Shown here in pieces: positions 1 through 12,417 of a stretch of 64,000 bases of DNA (positions within the stretch are counted from its first letter, which is position 1; the number at the start of each line of letters is the position of its first letter). The notes beneath the pieces are model-generated. The model searched no databases, had not been told where the DNA came from, and saw only the letters and a list, made by a program, of their open reading frames with translations. The stretch is from Nageia nagi (Eukaryota; Pinophyta). Position numbers and translations under genes: made by a program. The DNA is taken from assembly GCA_050084985.1 (NCBI GenBank), contig JBITNC010000001.1, positions 28,892,001 to 28,956,000 on the forward strand. The letters are read 5' to 3'.

Positions 1-19
1 ATCTACTTCTCACTCTTAC

Positions 20-175
20 ATATTGAAGTTATTTTAAGCACTCATTTGTTCTTCTTATATGTATTTTTATATGTCCCATTGATTATTTTTAGTCACCCAT
101 GAACATTAATATCAAATTAGAAATTATATACAAAATTTATTAATCCATGATTATTATTACATAAAAGCTTTCATA
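20..175. repeat. Short dispersed repeat, copy at window start
   Basis: This stretch matches 56776-56965 imperfectly. Both copies share a block reading TCACCCATGAA(C/T)ATTAATAT followed by CAAATT, and both later have TTAATCCAT and AAAAGCTTCC/TTTC-like blocks. It is probably a fragment of an old transposable element, but no end or coding region is visible. 176-550 looks like the same kind of non-coding DNA. Confidence 0.4.
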
Positions 176-550
176 CATACACTTTGGATATTAGCAATAG
201 CACAAAATCATGACTATTTGTTTGTCCATGAATTAGTATGTATAAGATACGCAATTGTCAATGCATAAAAGAAATTGCTGGCATGTGCAATGTCATATGT
301 AGGAATGAAAGAAAATCGCTTCTTAAATAATGCATCATGGAATTCTTATGCAAGATTATTGTAATATCATGAGAAGCATGACGAGGCACTAATAATCTTA
401 TCAACATATTCATTATGTTGTCATTATGATCTGGCATGTGCCATAAGAGATGGACTAGTTATCTGCACGTAAAAAGATGAATATTTTCAAAGGGATCATA
501 AGCGCACACGTATAGAAAGAGCACACGGATAGAATTTTATTCATTTATTT

Positions 551-1495
551 ATATGAAGCATTCTAGAATTGATACGAGTAAAAGAGTAGGCAGAATGTAT
601 GTAAAGATTTGAATATCATTGTAAGGGCAAGAAACAAATGGAAATTCATAATGCAAGCATTTGTATTCCATGCATAGTTTACAAATTAACATCGTCATTA
701 AACTTATCTTTAAGCTGAATCGTAAGTATGGAACCTTGAATGTATGGATCAATGCAATGAAAATGCCATCACCCCAAAATTTATTCTCTACAACTCTCTC
801 TTTCTCTGTACCTGAAACGACGAAGGTAAAGGATGATCAAAGTGGTCAGAATTCTATGTCAGAGACAGATATTTTAGTTGTAATTGTAAAAACCTAAACT
901 TGTAAATGAAAGATCGATCCTTATATTTACATATGGACTAAGTAATGTTAAGACCTTTGTGTTAAGTCTTGCATGATTTGATGAAAATGTTTTATAAAAA
1001 CATATTTGATACTTTATTTTCAATTAATTAGGGTTTTGGAACAAGGGTCATTACAAAAAATTCAAACAGATAAGGGCAAATTCTTTAAATTTGCATTGCT
1101 TAGGTAGGTAAAGGCAAACACTTCATGACTGCTGGGGACGATTGCGGAAGAAAATTTGTTTATTATGCATGCAACAAGCGTAGCATAGATACAAATTCCT
1201 AAAGTTGGAAATTACTTGCATCAAAATATATAGATACTTTTTGAGATGGTCTCTATTGCATGATCAAGTTCAAATTCCTTGATCTGTCCACATGATAGAA
1301 GAAACATAGCTTAAAAATGAAGGCACTATGTGGGAAAACATAACGTAGTAAAGCTTTATGTCAATGTTGCGGAACTTATTAAATGAAAACACTCTACAAG
1401 TTAAAATCACTCCTGTAAATAAAGCTAATAGACTCTGGAAATAGGTAATACCATTCCCTTCTCTAACTGAGATGGAACCAGCTTTACCAGCTTCA
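551..1495. other. Intergenic DNA downstream of the MutS2 gene
   Basis: I see no convincing gene here on either strand. It follows the stop codon of the minus-strand MutS2 gene, so its right part should hold that gene's 3' UTR. If the possible splice donor at 1513-1508 is used, further 3' exons would have to lie here, but I could not recognise an Smr-like or other conserved block. Confidence 0.4.
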
Positions 1496-4400
1496 TTACT
1501 GATCAACACTCACAATCTTGATCTCACTAGTCTTGACCCGAAAATTCATGTTTCCCATCTGCACTAATAAACTTCCACCTTCTTTTGAAGGTGCTTGTAC
1601 AATAGTGGCTAATTTACTTCCTAATCGTTTAACAAGAACTTGATCTCCAACCTTGGGATTAGGCAAATTATGGAAGCTTGTATCCACAGATAATACTGAC
1701 GTAGCATTTGAACAATATTTGTCTACTATAGAAGCTATAGCTGCTTGAACTTCTTTCAAGCCAGAAACAACTGTTTTTTCTCCATGCATTTGCTTCTCAA
1801 ACTTTGTAACAATTTTGTCCATGTCATCCTTTGCTTCCCTTATTTCTTGTTCTACAGCTTCTGCTTCCACCAGCTTCAAGTCTGCTTCTCGTTTATCAAG
1901 ATTTTCTGTTTCACCAAGAAGCTACAGCATCACAAATAAGAATGATCAGAAAGTAAGTTCAAAGTTCAAAAAAACAAAAGCATCTTATGAATGACTTTAC
2001 TGTATAGACATACTACGGCTTTCTTATCAAAATGTAGTTTTCGTACTTCGATTCTATAATCTTAAGACAGTAACATCACTCTCAAGACATGGAAATAAAA
2101 AATAGATACCAGTCTCACCAAAATCTCCAATTACTTAATTTTTAATAAATAAAATTATTGCTCGTTCTTTTCTAGTCCAATATCTGGATCCTAGGTTTTC
2201 TGTTTGTAAGAAAATTACGCATTTTGCTCATTCTTTTCCATTCCAAGGTTTGGATCCTACTTTTTCTGTTTGTTTGAAGATTATGCATTTCAGCATTCTT
2301 CTCCAGTCCAAGGTATGGCTCCTGCTTTATCTGTTTGTAGGAAGATTATGCATTTCAGAGAAAGAAACGGAGTTTTGGGACCAGAACACAAGAATGCAGA
2401 GAGAAACTTCCAAAGTCAAGACAATGATCTCTTTGTCTGTCTTAACATTTTCTATCTAGTGTGCATAATGGCATTCTGGGGAGGAGTCCACGTTTTTAAT
2501 GTATCAATGAAAATTTATTTCCCGCAATTAACATTTTCTAGCCATTGTACATTCAGATATTGTTACTACTATTCTATATTTTTCTTCCATTGCTAACTTA
2601 CAAGTTCTTTTCAAAGTGGCAAGAACTTCCCTTGTGCTTCCTTTATGGATTAATTTCTAAAACAGGTAAGCCCATATTTCAAAGACCAAAAACCCACCAA
2701 ATTTGAAAGTAAAAACAGCTTTCTACCAGAATGTGCACCTGTAACAAAAGTTTATTTTAATTAACCAATTAGGTTTGTAAAATGGATAATATCAAATCCA
2801 AGCAAAAAGGTTCACTACAGGCAGTCCTATACCTCGTTGTGGAGCTCTCTGGCTTCAGAAAGAAGGACAGCAGCTATTCTTGCTTGGTCCTGAAGTTCAT
2901 CTCTTTGCTTTGAGAGTGATTGATAAACTCCACTTTGACGTTCCTTTTGCTTGTCAGGTAACAATTTCTTTACCCATTCTCTTGCACGGCTCAAAATCTC
3001 TGAATCAAATCCAAGTGTCTGGGCAATATCTAAAGCATTGGACTGACCAGTAGTGCCCCAGAGAACACGGTAGGTAGGAAGTAATGACCTAATATCAAAC
3101 TCCATAGCAGCATTTTCAAATCTGTCATCTTTCTCCTTCAGGCGTGTCAAATCTTCATTATGTGTCGTGACAACAGTTAGATTCACATGGCACACAAAAT
3201 GCTGTAATATGCTTGCTGAAAGTGCGACACCTTCAGAAGGATCAGTACCACTACCAATTTCATCAACCAACACAAGTGATTTTCTGGTGCTGATTTCAAT
3301 AATTTTACGAAGACGTTCAATGTGCCCACTGTATGTGGACAGGTTTTGCTCCAGAGACTTCAGCCAAAAACACACGACATATAATATTATAATTAAACAG
3401 AATAAGATATTAATAAATGCATATCTCAAATATCACCATGAATGTAAGAATATGAAGATAGTACCTGATTATCACCAATGTCTGCCATTACACAGTCAAA
3501 CCATGGAAGCTTTGGTTGATCCTTAGCTGCCAAAAACATGCCAGCTTTTGCCATGACAGCAGCAAGACCTAGCGTTTTCATGGTTGCTGTTTTTCCTCCA
3601 GCATTAGGACCAGAAATAATTACTACCTTTTTCTGGGGACCTATTTTAATATCTACTGGAACAGGCAACTTCACCATAGTGTCACTGGAGTTATTAATAT
3701 TCTCAGCATTTTTAAAAAAAGCATCTGGATTGTAGATAGTTGATTTCTGAAGTGCACGCTCTAAGAGTATAGGATGTTGAATACCTTCAATATGAACAAA
3801 CCATCTATTACAATCACTGATTTCAATATTTTTCTCCATTTCTACACAATTCATTACTGTGTTGCCTATTTCTTGGGTAAAAATAGGACGCACTGCCCCT
3901 AGCCAACGAGCATGACCAGCTCGTGCACAAGCAAGATCAGTAACCATGATTCTTTCTAAAACATTCATAATCTTTACACTCTCCCCTGCTATTCTGGAGA
4001 CCAACGTGCCCAAGATAGCAAGTTCCTCAGATCGCTCTGCAGCAGCCAGCTGCACTTCCATGTTATTCAGGTCCAACACATCCCTAGGCTCCATAAAATA
4101 TGTTGCCCCTGAACTGCTGACATCCAAAATTATACCTCCAGGAAGTAAAGACTTCTTGGCGGCCCTAATACCAACACACATGCGTGACCTCCGTCTGGTA
4201 ACCAACGGACTGTCCATCCCACCAGCTTCTGCAATCCTTCCGGCAGTCTCTTTCAGCAATGCTTCAATAAATTCCATATTGCTCCTTCTATTTGACCGTA
4301 TAGATGATAATGCATGACTTGCTCTATCAGGAACTGTCGAAAACATACAGTCAAGGCAATGATCCAGTTCACTTTCTAAGTCAGTACAAAAATTTGCACC

Positions 4401-5189
4401 TTCAAAGATTTTCAAAAGGGGATCAAGTCCCTTCGTATATTTTGAAAAGTTTCCATTGAAGTCGAATTTCATTTCTGATGCATGATTGTGTAATTTCTCA
4501 AAAATGCTCCTTGCTGATTGGAGTGTCCTCTTAACAGCACAAAGTTCATTAACTTTGCATATTTCCCCTGAAACAGCAGAATCAATTATGTTCCTAATAT
4601 CTTGAATTCCAGAGAAATCCAGGGCATCATGAAGTAAGAGTGCAGCAGTTGTTTGGTTCAACAATTCCTCACTGTCATGAAGATTGCTACCAATTGGCAA
4701 ATGGCCTTCTTTAGCCAATGTATAACCCATGCTGGTAGATGTAAATTCTGCAACTTGATTGCAAAGTGACTGCCACTCTAATGAATTAAGGGTGTCTTTT
4801 TCCACATTCCCCGAGTCATCCAAGTTTTCATCTTCACTGCTTGAAGCATCACTCATAGTTTCACCATATTCAGAGTCCACTTTAATATCCTCTTTTACAG
4901 AATGTTTGCGGAAATAACACTCTTTTAAAAGGGAAGGGACAAAACATGATTGTGTAGGTTGGCAGTATCTTTTTCCTTTATAAGCTGTATGAATTATTGA
5001 CTTGCCATTTGAGCAATTCTGGGAACATGTAATCTTCCAGTATTTATGTCTTGATCTGCCTTGGTCCAAGATACACATAAGTGTATCTCTATTATGATTA
5101 TCTTTAATGATATGATTGCTGTAACACAGAGTAATGCTACAAGCCATTTCAAAGCTCAGGCTCGAGCCAATAAGATAAAGATTGTACAT
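1496..5189 (-). CDS. MutS2-type DNA mismatch repair family ATPase, three exons
   Basis: Minus-strand exons are 5189-3465, 3357-2833 and 1921-1496; joined they encode about 891 residues. The first part resembles the MutS2 core (clamp and lever region). The ATPase has Walker A SGPNAGGKT near residue 526, the DIGDNQ motif at the exon 1/2 junction, Walker B LVLVDEIGSGTDP with D near 607, and TTHNEDL with H near 641. A coiled stretch follows, then a KOW-like segment starting GDQVLVKRLGSKLATIV. Both junctions are phase 0 with GT...AG. The start is uncertain: ATG at 5189 or ATG at 5147 (MACSITLCYSNHII), and the poorly conserved N-terminus could be an organelle-targeting region. Bacterial MutS2 acts on recombination intermediates and stalled ribosomes and ends in an Smr nuclease domain; none is visible here. 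The gene looks intact, with no in-frame stops. The family call is firm; the subfamily is not. Confidence 0.9.
1922..2832 (-). other. MutS2 intron 2 (911 bp)
   Basis: On the minus strand exon 2 ends CACAACGAG and is followed by GTATAGG. The acceptor is GATGCTGTAG and exon 3 begins CTTCTTGG. Both exons stay in frame (HNE then LLGETENL). The intron holds a short imperfect direct repeat near 2170-2350 (variants of TTTTCTGTTTGT), and no gene. Confidence 0.85.
3358..3464 (-). other. MutS2 intron 1 (107 bp)
   Basis: On the minus strand exon 1 ends GATAATCAG and is followed by GTACTATC. The intron ends GGCTGAAG and exon 2 begins TCTCTGGAGC. The junction restores the conserved DIGDNQ-SLEQ sequence of MutS2 proteins in phase 0. 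Confidence 0.88.
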
Positions 5190-5314
5190 GGACCAACGCA
5201 AGATATAACAAAATATATTGAAGTCCAAATATGCAGCATCTCAAAGCACCCATTGACTGTATCAAGTTCAACCAAAAGTTTGGTACTTTCCAGCTTTTCT
5301 AATTCAGATTGCAT
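5155..5314 (-). other. Possible upstream ORF or 5' exon before MutS2
   Basis: An ATG at 5314 on the minus strand opens a 52-codon frame beginning MQSELEKLESTKLLVELD and ending at TGA (5157-5155). It overlaps the candidate MutS2 starts in a different frame. It is directly preceded by TTTGACAG, which looks like a splice acceptor, so a 5' UTR intron may end at 5315. It may be an upstream ORF that lowers MutS2 translation, or chance. No domain is recognised. Confidence 0.3.
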
Positions 5315-6419
5315 CTGTCAAAGTTCACAATATAACTACATGAAGTAAAATTCTAATGGTATTTTTTTAAACCTGCATGCTACAGTGATTTTGATGGCAT
5401 GATAAACATTGTAGTTATCAAACTATCATTTACATTGGCTTCTATCAGAAGAAGATAATATGGGAGGACTTTGCAAATATGATAAGCAGAAAGGATCTGT
5501 TAACAAAAATCAAAGGAAAAGATAAAATATGACCCACATTTGATCAAAAACACTCAATGAGAATGGGAAATGACTTGCATGCAACATATTTCTTACTAAG
5601 CAAAAACATTGGACCTCCACCTTAACTAAAATGGTCATAACATGTATTTCTTTATTTCAATTTTTCAACTATTGCTTTAGTTTTCCCCAAATATTGCAAA
5701 AGTTGGTTGATGGCACTAAATGTACTTATCAAGGAGCTACCTAAAATGTGAAATCAAGCTTGTAAACATAATCAATATGGAAAACAAAAATACAAACAAT
5801 AAGCTTATTCAACTAGGTTTTCTGCCATGATTTTCATTGCATAGCAGGAAAAGGCTTTGCATGAGTCATGGTCTATTCAAGTCAAGGATCATGGAAAGAG
5901 AAGTGATGTAATGAGCAGATTCATTTGCCTGAAGAACATATAACTAGGCAATTCTCCATAATTATACCACTACAGGGATGAAACCCCTTAACTGTTTTCA
6001 CTCTAATAGATAGATCACATTACTTCCATCCCCTTCAAAAAAGAATGATAGTAAATTCATGCTGTAAACAAAACAACGAAAGCATATCAACAGGACTCAA
6101 TCATTAAAATGCATTGTGAGAGCAACATAAGGATATTGGAAAGGACTCTAATTAAAAAACAAAATTATGAGAAACAACAAACATGATGCAAAGGAACCTA
6201 ATAAGATGGATCATTAAAAATGTAAGCTTGATGAATGTTACAAACCTCAAATATCTGAATTGCCAGGCTGCCAGCAGTACAGCAACATCACATTTTATTT
6301 CTACGCTTGAAAGCTCTCTATTTTTATTATATTCATAACACTGTTAGCTTAGGTAAAGTGATGTTCGCCTACAGTGCTTCATAGAAAACTGACAGATATA
6401 AGTTAATCTGGACCCTATT
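5315..6419. other. Upstream region of MutS2, no gene seen
   Basis: AT-rich DNA without a long frame or recognisable domain. If the acceptor at 5315-5317 is real, this is intron or promoter sequence of the MutS2 gene. Confidence 0.4.
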
Positions 6420-6847
6420 AAGGGGTTTTCTAATCGAAACACTGAGGAAGACCAAGTGCAGGAGAGCAGAGAATTAAGGAAACAAATCAGACTGTGGCTG
6501 ATGGAAAGCAAGGCACTCTGGACAATTTCCGGGGAAGAGCTTCCCCGAAATCACCTATAGGATTTTATGAAGACTAGCATCCAAGTTTTTTGGAAGCTTG
6601 CTCTTAAGGCTACGGAGATGGAAGCAGTCCGAAATTTGGGAGGTTTACATTAGTTTTACATTTATTCAGTTGCCCGTAGTTTATGCTGTGGCAAATACGG
6701 TGACACTCAGTTGTTAGTTTTAGGAAGCACATGTTACTATTGTTGAATATCTGAAATTTTTTGTAAATACAAGTTTTGGGGCCTTGTTTTTTTGAAAACC
6801 CACTTTAACTTTTTACCCATATCGGAAAAAAAAGGGGTTTTCTAATC
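6420..6847 (+). mobile_element. Retroposed insert with 16-bp target duplication (5'-truncated LINE or SINE-like)
   Basis: The 16-bp direct repeat AAGGGGTTTTCTAATC occurs at 6420-6435 and 6832-6847. Between them lie about 396 bp, more GC-rich than the surroundings, ending in CATATCGG and a short A run just before the second repeat. Long target duplications and an A-rich 3' end are the signature of target-primed reverse transcription. No coding domain survives, so it may be the 3' end of a LINE or a SINE. A segment near 6530-6555 (TTTCCGGGGAAG...CTTCCCCGAAA) can form a hairpin. Confidence 0.75.
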
Positions 6848-9260
6848 ATGCCCATAGCAAAGAATGTAATCATAAAACATGAAAATAAATAAAGAGAGGT
6901 ACTATATTAGTGCAGATGAGTGACACATGCAGGTCAATTTGACTTGAAAGTACAATATATTATGATAACTAATCAGAAGTCCTTAAATGTAGAACAAAGT
7001 AGGTAAAATCAAATCTAGGAATAGAATCATATAAGAACCACTAGACTCAAATAGATATCCATATGTCATAAACCCAAGAAGCAGACTCTTACTGAGAATT
7101 GATAAAGTCTAAAAGACTTATCACTCTCTCTTGAAGGAAAAACTAGGGAAAAAATATTCACCATCAAAAAAATCACTAAAAGAACTCAGATAAGTTTTCA
7201 GTTCAGATTTGCATGAATTTTCATTTACTACTAAGTTTGGCCTTCTGTCCCAAGATTTTTGCCACCAAACTAAATTGAAAGTTAACTTGGCTCCCCAAGG
7301 GACTAGCGAAGAGTACTTGCCTATTTTAGGACAGTGCATTGCCAACCCAAGTTTGCCTTTGAGCTTTGAATGCATCTTTCAAATTATCTTCTATGTTCAC
7401 AGACCTTGATCTAAGGAGGACTCTACTTCTTTTTGTGCAAGATATCTATATCTAGCTCTTTGCTCCTTAGAGAAGATCGCCTCCTTAGGCTCCATCTAAC
7501 ATCAATGTTGTTGGTTCTTCGAGACTTGTTTTCTCCTCCAATCTATTGGTCTCTCCTCTCTTCAGGTACTCATTGAACCCCTACGCTTCATCCCTTAAAG
7601 TAGATTATTCGTAGGTCTATACGCAATGACATTATTGGTAGTACAATCTAGTCATATGAACTTCTCCTTATATACCACTCAGCGTCAAACTAGCTTTATA
7701 TTTGGAACACTTTTTATAGGTTGTTGATGGTATCATTAAACAACTTGTCTATCTCCAACATCATTGATTGCATGGCTTGAGGATCCCTCTTGGCCAATTG
7801 AGAGTATTCTCCCATCAATTTCATATTGAAATTGACCACCATATTTTGTGAGGGTATCGTGTTTGCTTTCTTTGCTCCGTCTGAGAGGTAAAGTCTAAGG
7901 ACACTTTATTCTCAAATTGCCTATCTATTATGAGATCCGGGAGAGGTTCCATTACTTATTCAAAGACTCTAGCAACTATCTCTCCATTGTCACTGTTCAT
8001 CGCAATCTCTATAGGGGGCTTCTATAGCTACCAAGTTGATTACTTCCTTCTTTTAGCCCATCACAATAGTTTAAAGTGTTACATGCTTTCAAGCCACTAG
8101 CAGTTTCAGCATAGATGATGACATATCAATACCTCAATATTCTTCATGTGCACTACTACCTAGGTACTCCAACAACCTTCCCACCTTAAATGTCATAGAA
8201 TTGTTTCCAATCAGCAATAGGGATCTTCCTCAAGTCTACTACTGTAGCAACAAAGGCAATGTCTTATTACCACTTTCTTCACCACTACTAGTACTCCAGC
8301 CTTGGATGTTAGAGACATTCAATGGGTAATTTTCAGCTTCCTCCTAGGATGGTCCATCTCAATCCTCTTAGTCCGAAGCTTTCTCCCAACTCATTCTCAA
8401 TTTCTGCACAGGTCCTTTTCTAGTAGTACAACCGTTGGTTCTTTTATTAGAATCGCCAAGCCCCTGCTATCATGAAAAGTATGTCCTGCTATTATTACCC
8501 GAGGGATTGAGCTTCTCATATACATTAAAACAACTTCGAGTTTCAAGCCCGGCTTAGGGCCGGATCAAATCTCAATGCCACATGCATGCTACACTCTTTC
8601 TGACTTTAGATCCGTACTTTACTCAAAGCGTATATGAGTACTTGGTTTCTAGTTGTGCTCCTCCTCTTCAGCATCACTTGTTTCTCTCCACTTCTCTTTG
8701 AGGGATCCTTCCCTCTCATAACTTTTAAGGATCAGAGTTCAAAGCTTAAATGAATATATCCCCTTACTCATCTCTTTGTTTCAGTTAGCTCTTTTTCTAT
8801 AAGGTCTTACTCCTTAGTTTATTTCTATTCTTTTAGAGTCCTATTAACTTTTTTTTGTCACTAGTGCGCATTAATATAATTTTTTTTTTTATACACTCCA
8901 ACATAATAGCATCAATCCTGTGAAAAGGACCATTGACAAACAAAGATTTGTGAAATTTTTTTTGTAAAAGAAAAAATTTCAAAGTGAGCCAGATCAACCC
9001 GACCTTTTCCATATTAATAGACGTTACAGCAAAGGTTTCATTCACGATAGGCTAAGTTAAAAGGTGGAAACCTCAAACTAATCAAAATTTAACTTAATTC
9101 AAGTAAAAGGGTACCCTAACAAGAAGTTTATTTCGCCTAGTTGTGCTAGCAGCTACGAAATTACCTTCACCTTTAGATTGATTGTTTCAATAAAGAAATT
9201 GCTGGGGTGATACAATTATGCCAAATTGATCACAGAAAACCTTTCAAGCTACCTAATATA
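6848..9260. other. Unassigned DNA with decayed coding-like stretch
   Basis: No intact gene is visible. 7700-7900 read on the minus strand gives a short clean stretch including EYSQLAKRDPQAMQSMM, flanked by stops. This suggests an old transposon or gene fragment, but I do not recognise it. 8500-8720 is somewhat more GC-rich than its surroundings, with no recognised product. Confidence 0.3.
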
Positions 9261-9269
9261 ACTCAAAAA

Positions 9270-10870
9270 TCACAGTGACCAACAGAGTTTTTATTTGTCA
9301 TATTGGCACACAGGTGTGTGAGAGAGATGCACATAATTTGATGGCGAACCAAAATCGAAACCCTACCAATAATTCAACTATTGATTTCAAACAAATAAAA
9401 CCTTACTGAGCATAATTTTAACAATTCACACTCACTAATTTACTTACAGTGGACGTTAAAATGTCTTCTGAGTTTCTCAAATAGTATTTTTTGTGCAGAT
9501 ATACGGAGAGGATTACATATATAGAGATATATGCGCTTGAAGACGTACCTTCATTACTGGTAGTGTGAAGAACATCGCTTTGCTGCGAATGTAGAAACAT
9601 TACAGTCCGGATAAGCTGATCAGTGCCTTTGAAGTCTTCTCGTCTTCCGTTTGAATTTCTGTCGTTTCCCTCTTTTCCAAATATATCTGGGGTTATATTA
9701 TCGATTCCTTCCACTTGATAGTTTATCCCTAAATTATATCAAGAAGAAATCCATAAAATTGAAGCATATGAGTGGTGATTAACTTCCATCAATAATATTA
9801 ATGTACAAATGTGATACAATCATCATACATTCCAGAGCATGATACAAAAATGAGCTATGGTTGTTATATAAATAAGTAAATCAAACTCTATCAATACATG
9901 TGAGATATTTTTCATGTTTACTACAAAATAATATGTTTTAATCTTGACGATGGATCTCATCAATCCATATGTTCATTAATTAAATACATAGTAATTAAGC
10001 AAAGATAACTCAAGTATTGAGAAATTTAATAAACACCAAGACCCTATACATACTCACATTAGATTTAACTTAACTTCCAACACCCTCTCATAAGATAAAC
10101 TTACAGGGGGCAACAATTTTATTTGAAGAGGTGAAGGTGTCATCACCTCTATACCCTCCATTGATGGTAGCTTTGTACATTCTTCAAATGAATAAAAGCA
10201 TCTATATGAAGAATAAATCTCGCTACCATTCATATGAGAAATTTTTTTCCACCATCAACAATATCAGTATAGCTATCATGACATCCAACATGAGATCCAA
10301 CACATGAGCCAAATAAAGATAAGTATCCTTATGAAGATGAGTTCCATGATGTCAACCATGCCTTTCATGATGTCCACCATGAAATCCAACACCATGACAC
10401 AAACTATGAGATCCATCCAATTAACTTCTTGAGCTTATCATTATTACACCTTTCATTGTAGTTGAGGAAATTTTCCATAAATAATGGAATCTTTTCTCAC
10501 CTATGAAGGAAATCTCCCAAACATAATAGAATATTTTCTCATCCATGAAGGATACCTCCCACACATCGTATACTTTTTTCTCACTTGTATAAATTGGAAA
10601 AGCTTTCCATATATAATAGGACTTATCCTTACAATTACGAAATATTTCCATATATATTGGGATCTATCCTTATTAACTTAGAAATATTTTCACATACAAT
10701 GAAAAATTACCTCATCAATTGAAGTTTTTACTAGCAAGGCATCATTTGAAGAAGCCCTCAACATCCCACTTTAGCCATAAAACTAATGCCTCTTCTTCAC
10801 ATTCCATCAAATTTGCAATATGTTTGAAAATGATATAAGAATTTTGAGAAATAAACTACACCATTTCATA
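9270..10870. repeat. Repeat R, copy 1 (uninterrupted)
   Basis: This segment matches 16090-17461, then 51979-52144, then 52745-52810 in the same order and orientation. Shared landmarks are GAGTTTCTCAAATAGTATTTTTTG, the paired ACATCGC(T/A)TTG(C/T)TGCGAATG block, and CTTCCAACACCCTCTCATAAG. Copy 1 lacks the two large insertions of copy 2 and so acts as an empty-site reference. On the minus strand near 10081 the sequence GAGAGGG then TGTTGGAAG resembles a polypurine tract followed by an LTR start. R may therefore be an old copia-type fragment, but a second LTR was not found. Confidence 0.8.
10455..10640. repeat. Tandem repeat of about 55-65 bp inside R copy 1
   Basis: Three to four diverged units contain variants of ATAATAGAATATTTTCTCA and CATGAAGGA(A/T)A. 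Read on the minus strand it gives a repetitive peptide (variants of VWEVSFMDEKIF), which I take as a by-product of the repeat and not a gene. The same array is present in R copy 2 at 17255-17440. Confidence 0.65.
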
Positions 10871-11971
10871 TATCTCATTAAAATACAAAAAAAAAAATCA
10901 CTACCAAACTCCTCATAGATCAAAACTTATGGCCTCTAAAAGTTTTTGCCTAAGATAGCAAAAGACTACAAAATTTGAAATGCTTCAAAACTTCAAACTT
11001 AGATATGGAGGTCCAAACAAGCTCAAATGAAAAAAAAATTAAAAAGAAACCTGAGACGATTTTTCGTAAGGATTTTATAATGACAAATAGTTTCTCAAAA
11101 TTCTTCATGGATCTTTCAAAAAATGCAATTTCTCAAAAATCTTCTCATGGCAATATCTTCAAAAATAATTGAAATTTGAACCACAAGCTCAAAATATCTC
11201 TAAACACCTAAATTTGATTTTTAATTTATTAAAATTCATATTTTAATTATTCAAAACAAATACTTACTTAATATGCTTTATTGCTATCTTTGAAGGATTA
11301 CTTTATTGATCGATCCAATGTACTTTGTTATCTCACCATTTTCTCTCTTTTATGGTGTAAGTTCCAAGGAGGGTTTTTGTCTATAAAAGGAGGAAGACTA
11401 CTTTGAGTTAACTTTCCTACCTTGATAGTCCATAATACATACATTTTGTAATTCTCATTTTTGGATGTGACTGTTGGTTCTTACCACCACCTATCAAGTT
11501 CGAACTTCTACCCTATCAAGTACATTATCTTTGTCCTTTCACTTTCATAGGTAGATTAGGCATCATTGTAGGTGCATCCATCGATTGATCTTGAGTTTGC
11601 ATCACATTTCTTTGAAATATTGTGTGACATTGCATGACCTAAAACATTGGTACCATGCATCAACGAACTATTCCTATGAAGAAATTGGCTTTGAATTTGA
11701 AGGAAAGATCATTATGTGCATCTTCACACCTATTCTAGCTTCCATTTTGCAATCCATGTAAGAATGATAGGTTTACACTCTCCTTTCAAATTTAGATTTG
11801 ACAGTACTCAATATTTGGTCCAATAAATAAATTTCATTATTATTCATTAGTAATTTCATTTATGGCCTAATTATTATGGAATTATATTATGATCATTTAT
11901 ATTATATATTATTTTTTTAATATAAATAAATGTTTTTAATTTACTAAAATCAATTTTAATTAGTTTGGAGT
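10871..11971. other. No gene seen; promoter-like TATA segment
   Basis: AT-rich DNA with no recognisable product. A TATA-box-like TCTATAAAAGGAGGAAG lies near 11380 in a sequence style seen in LTRs, but no repeated partner was found in the window. Confidence 0.3.
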
Positions 11972-12268
11972 TGTAAGGCCTAGTATAAGGATTCAAATCC
12001 AAAAATAGTATTAACTTCTAAAGCCAAATTACATTCCAAATTGATAAGCCTTAAAAGAAGGAGAAGGATACATAACTCCTTTAAGAAACCCTATAAACTC
12101 CTAATGACTCTTCAACTTCCCAATAACACTTACACTTTCTATTGCATGTGGAATTTCTTCCACTTAAAAATATGTAAATACTAAATATAAAATATTTCCA
12201 CGCTCACAAACCTAAATCTGATTAATATTTACAATCAACCTTAATCCCTAAGGATTAGGCTTCCAATA
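11972..12268 (-). repeat. 3' LTR of the small LTR element
   Basis: It runs from TGTAAGGCCTAG to GGCTTCCAATA on the plus strand and matches 14451-14742 along its length, with scattered substitutions. Confidence 0.82.
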
Positions 12269-12401
12269 TCCCCCCGTTAACCTAAAAGAGATTAAAAAAG
12301 AAATGAAAATAAAAGATGTGCCTCAAGGTGTGTAGAACATTCATGACCAATAAAAATAATCAATCTTCTCAAAATATCCACTTCAAGGATTAAGCCCAAT
12401 G

Positions 12402-12417
12402 CCCCCCCCCCCCCCCC
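12402..12417. repeat. Homopolymer run of 16 C
   Basis: An uninterrupted run of C lies within the internal part of the small LTR element. Length is unreliable in such runs. Confidence 0.9.

Noticed and set aside
3167-4317. Plus-strand reading frames opposite the MutS2 exons (3167-3526, 3538-3735, 3946-4317)
   Set aside because: They are antisense shadows of a conserved coding region and show no domain of their own.
9418-9714. Minus-strand 98-codon frame (MEGIDNITPDIFGKEG) as a gene
   Set aside because: The homologous segment in R copy 2 (16210-16500) is interrupted, and no domain is recognised; a decayed coding origin is possible but not supported.
10421-10651. Minus-strand frame with repeated VWEVSFM-type peptide
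   Set aside because: It is produced by a DNA tandem repeat inside repeat R and is not conserved in copy 2.
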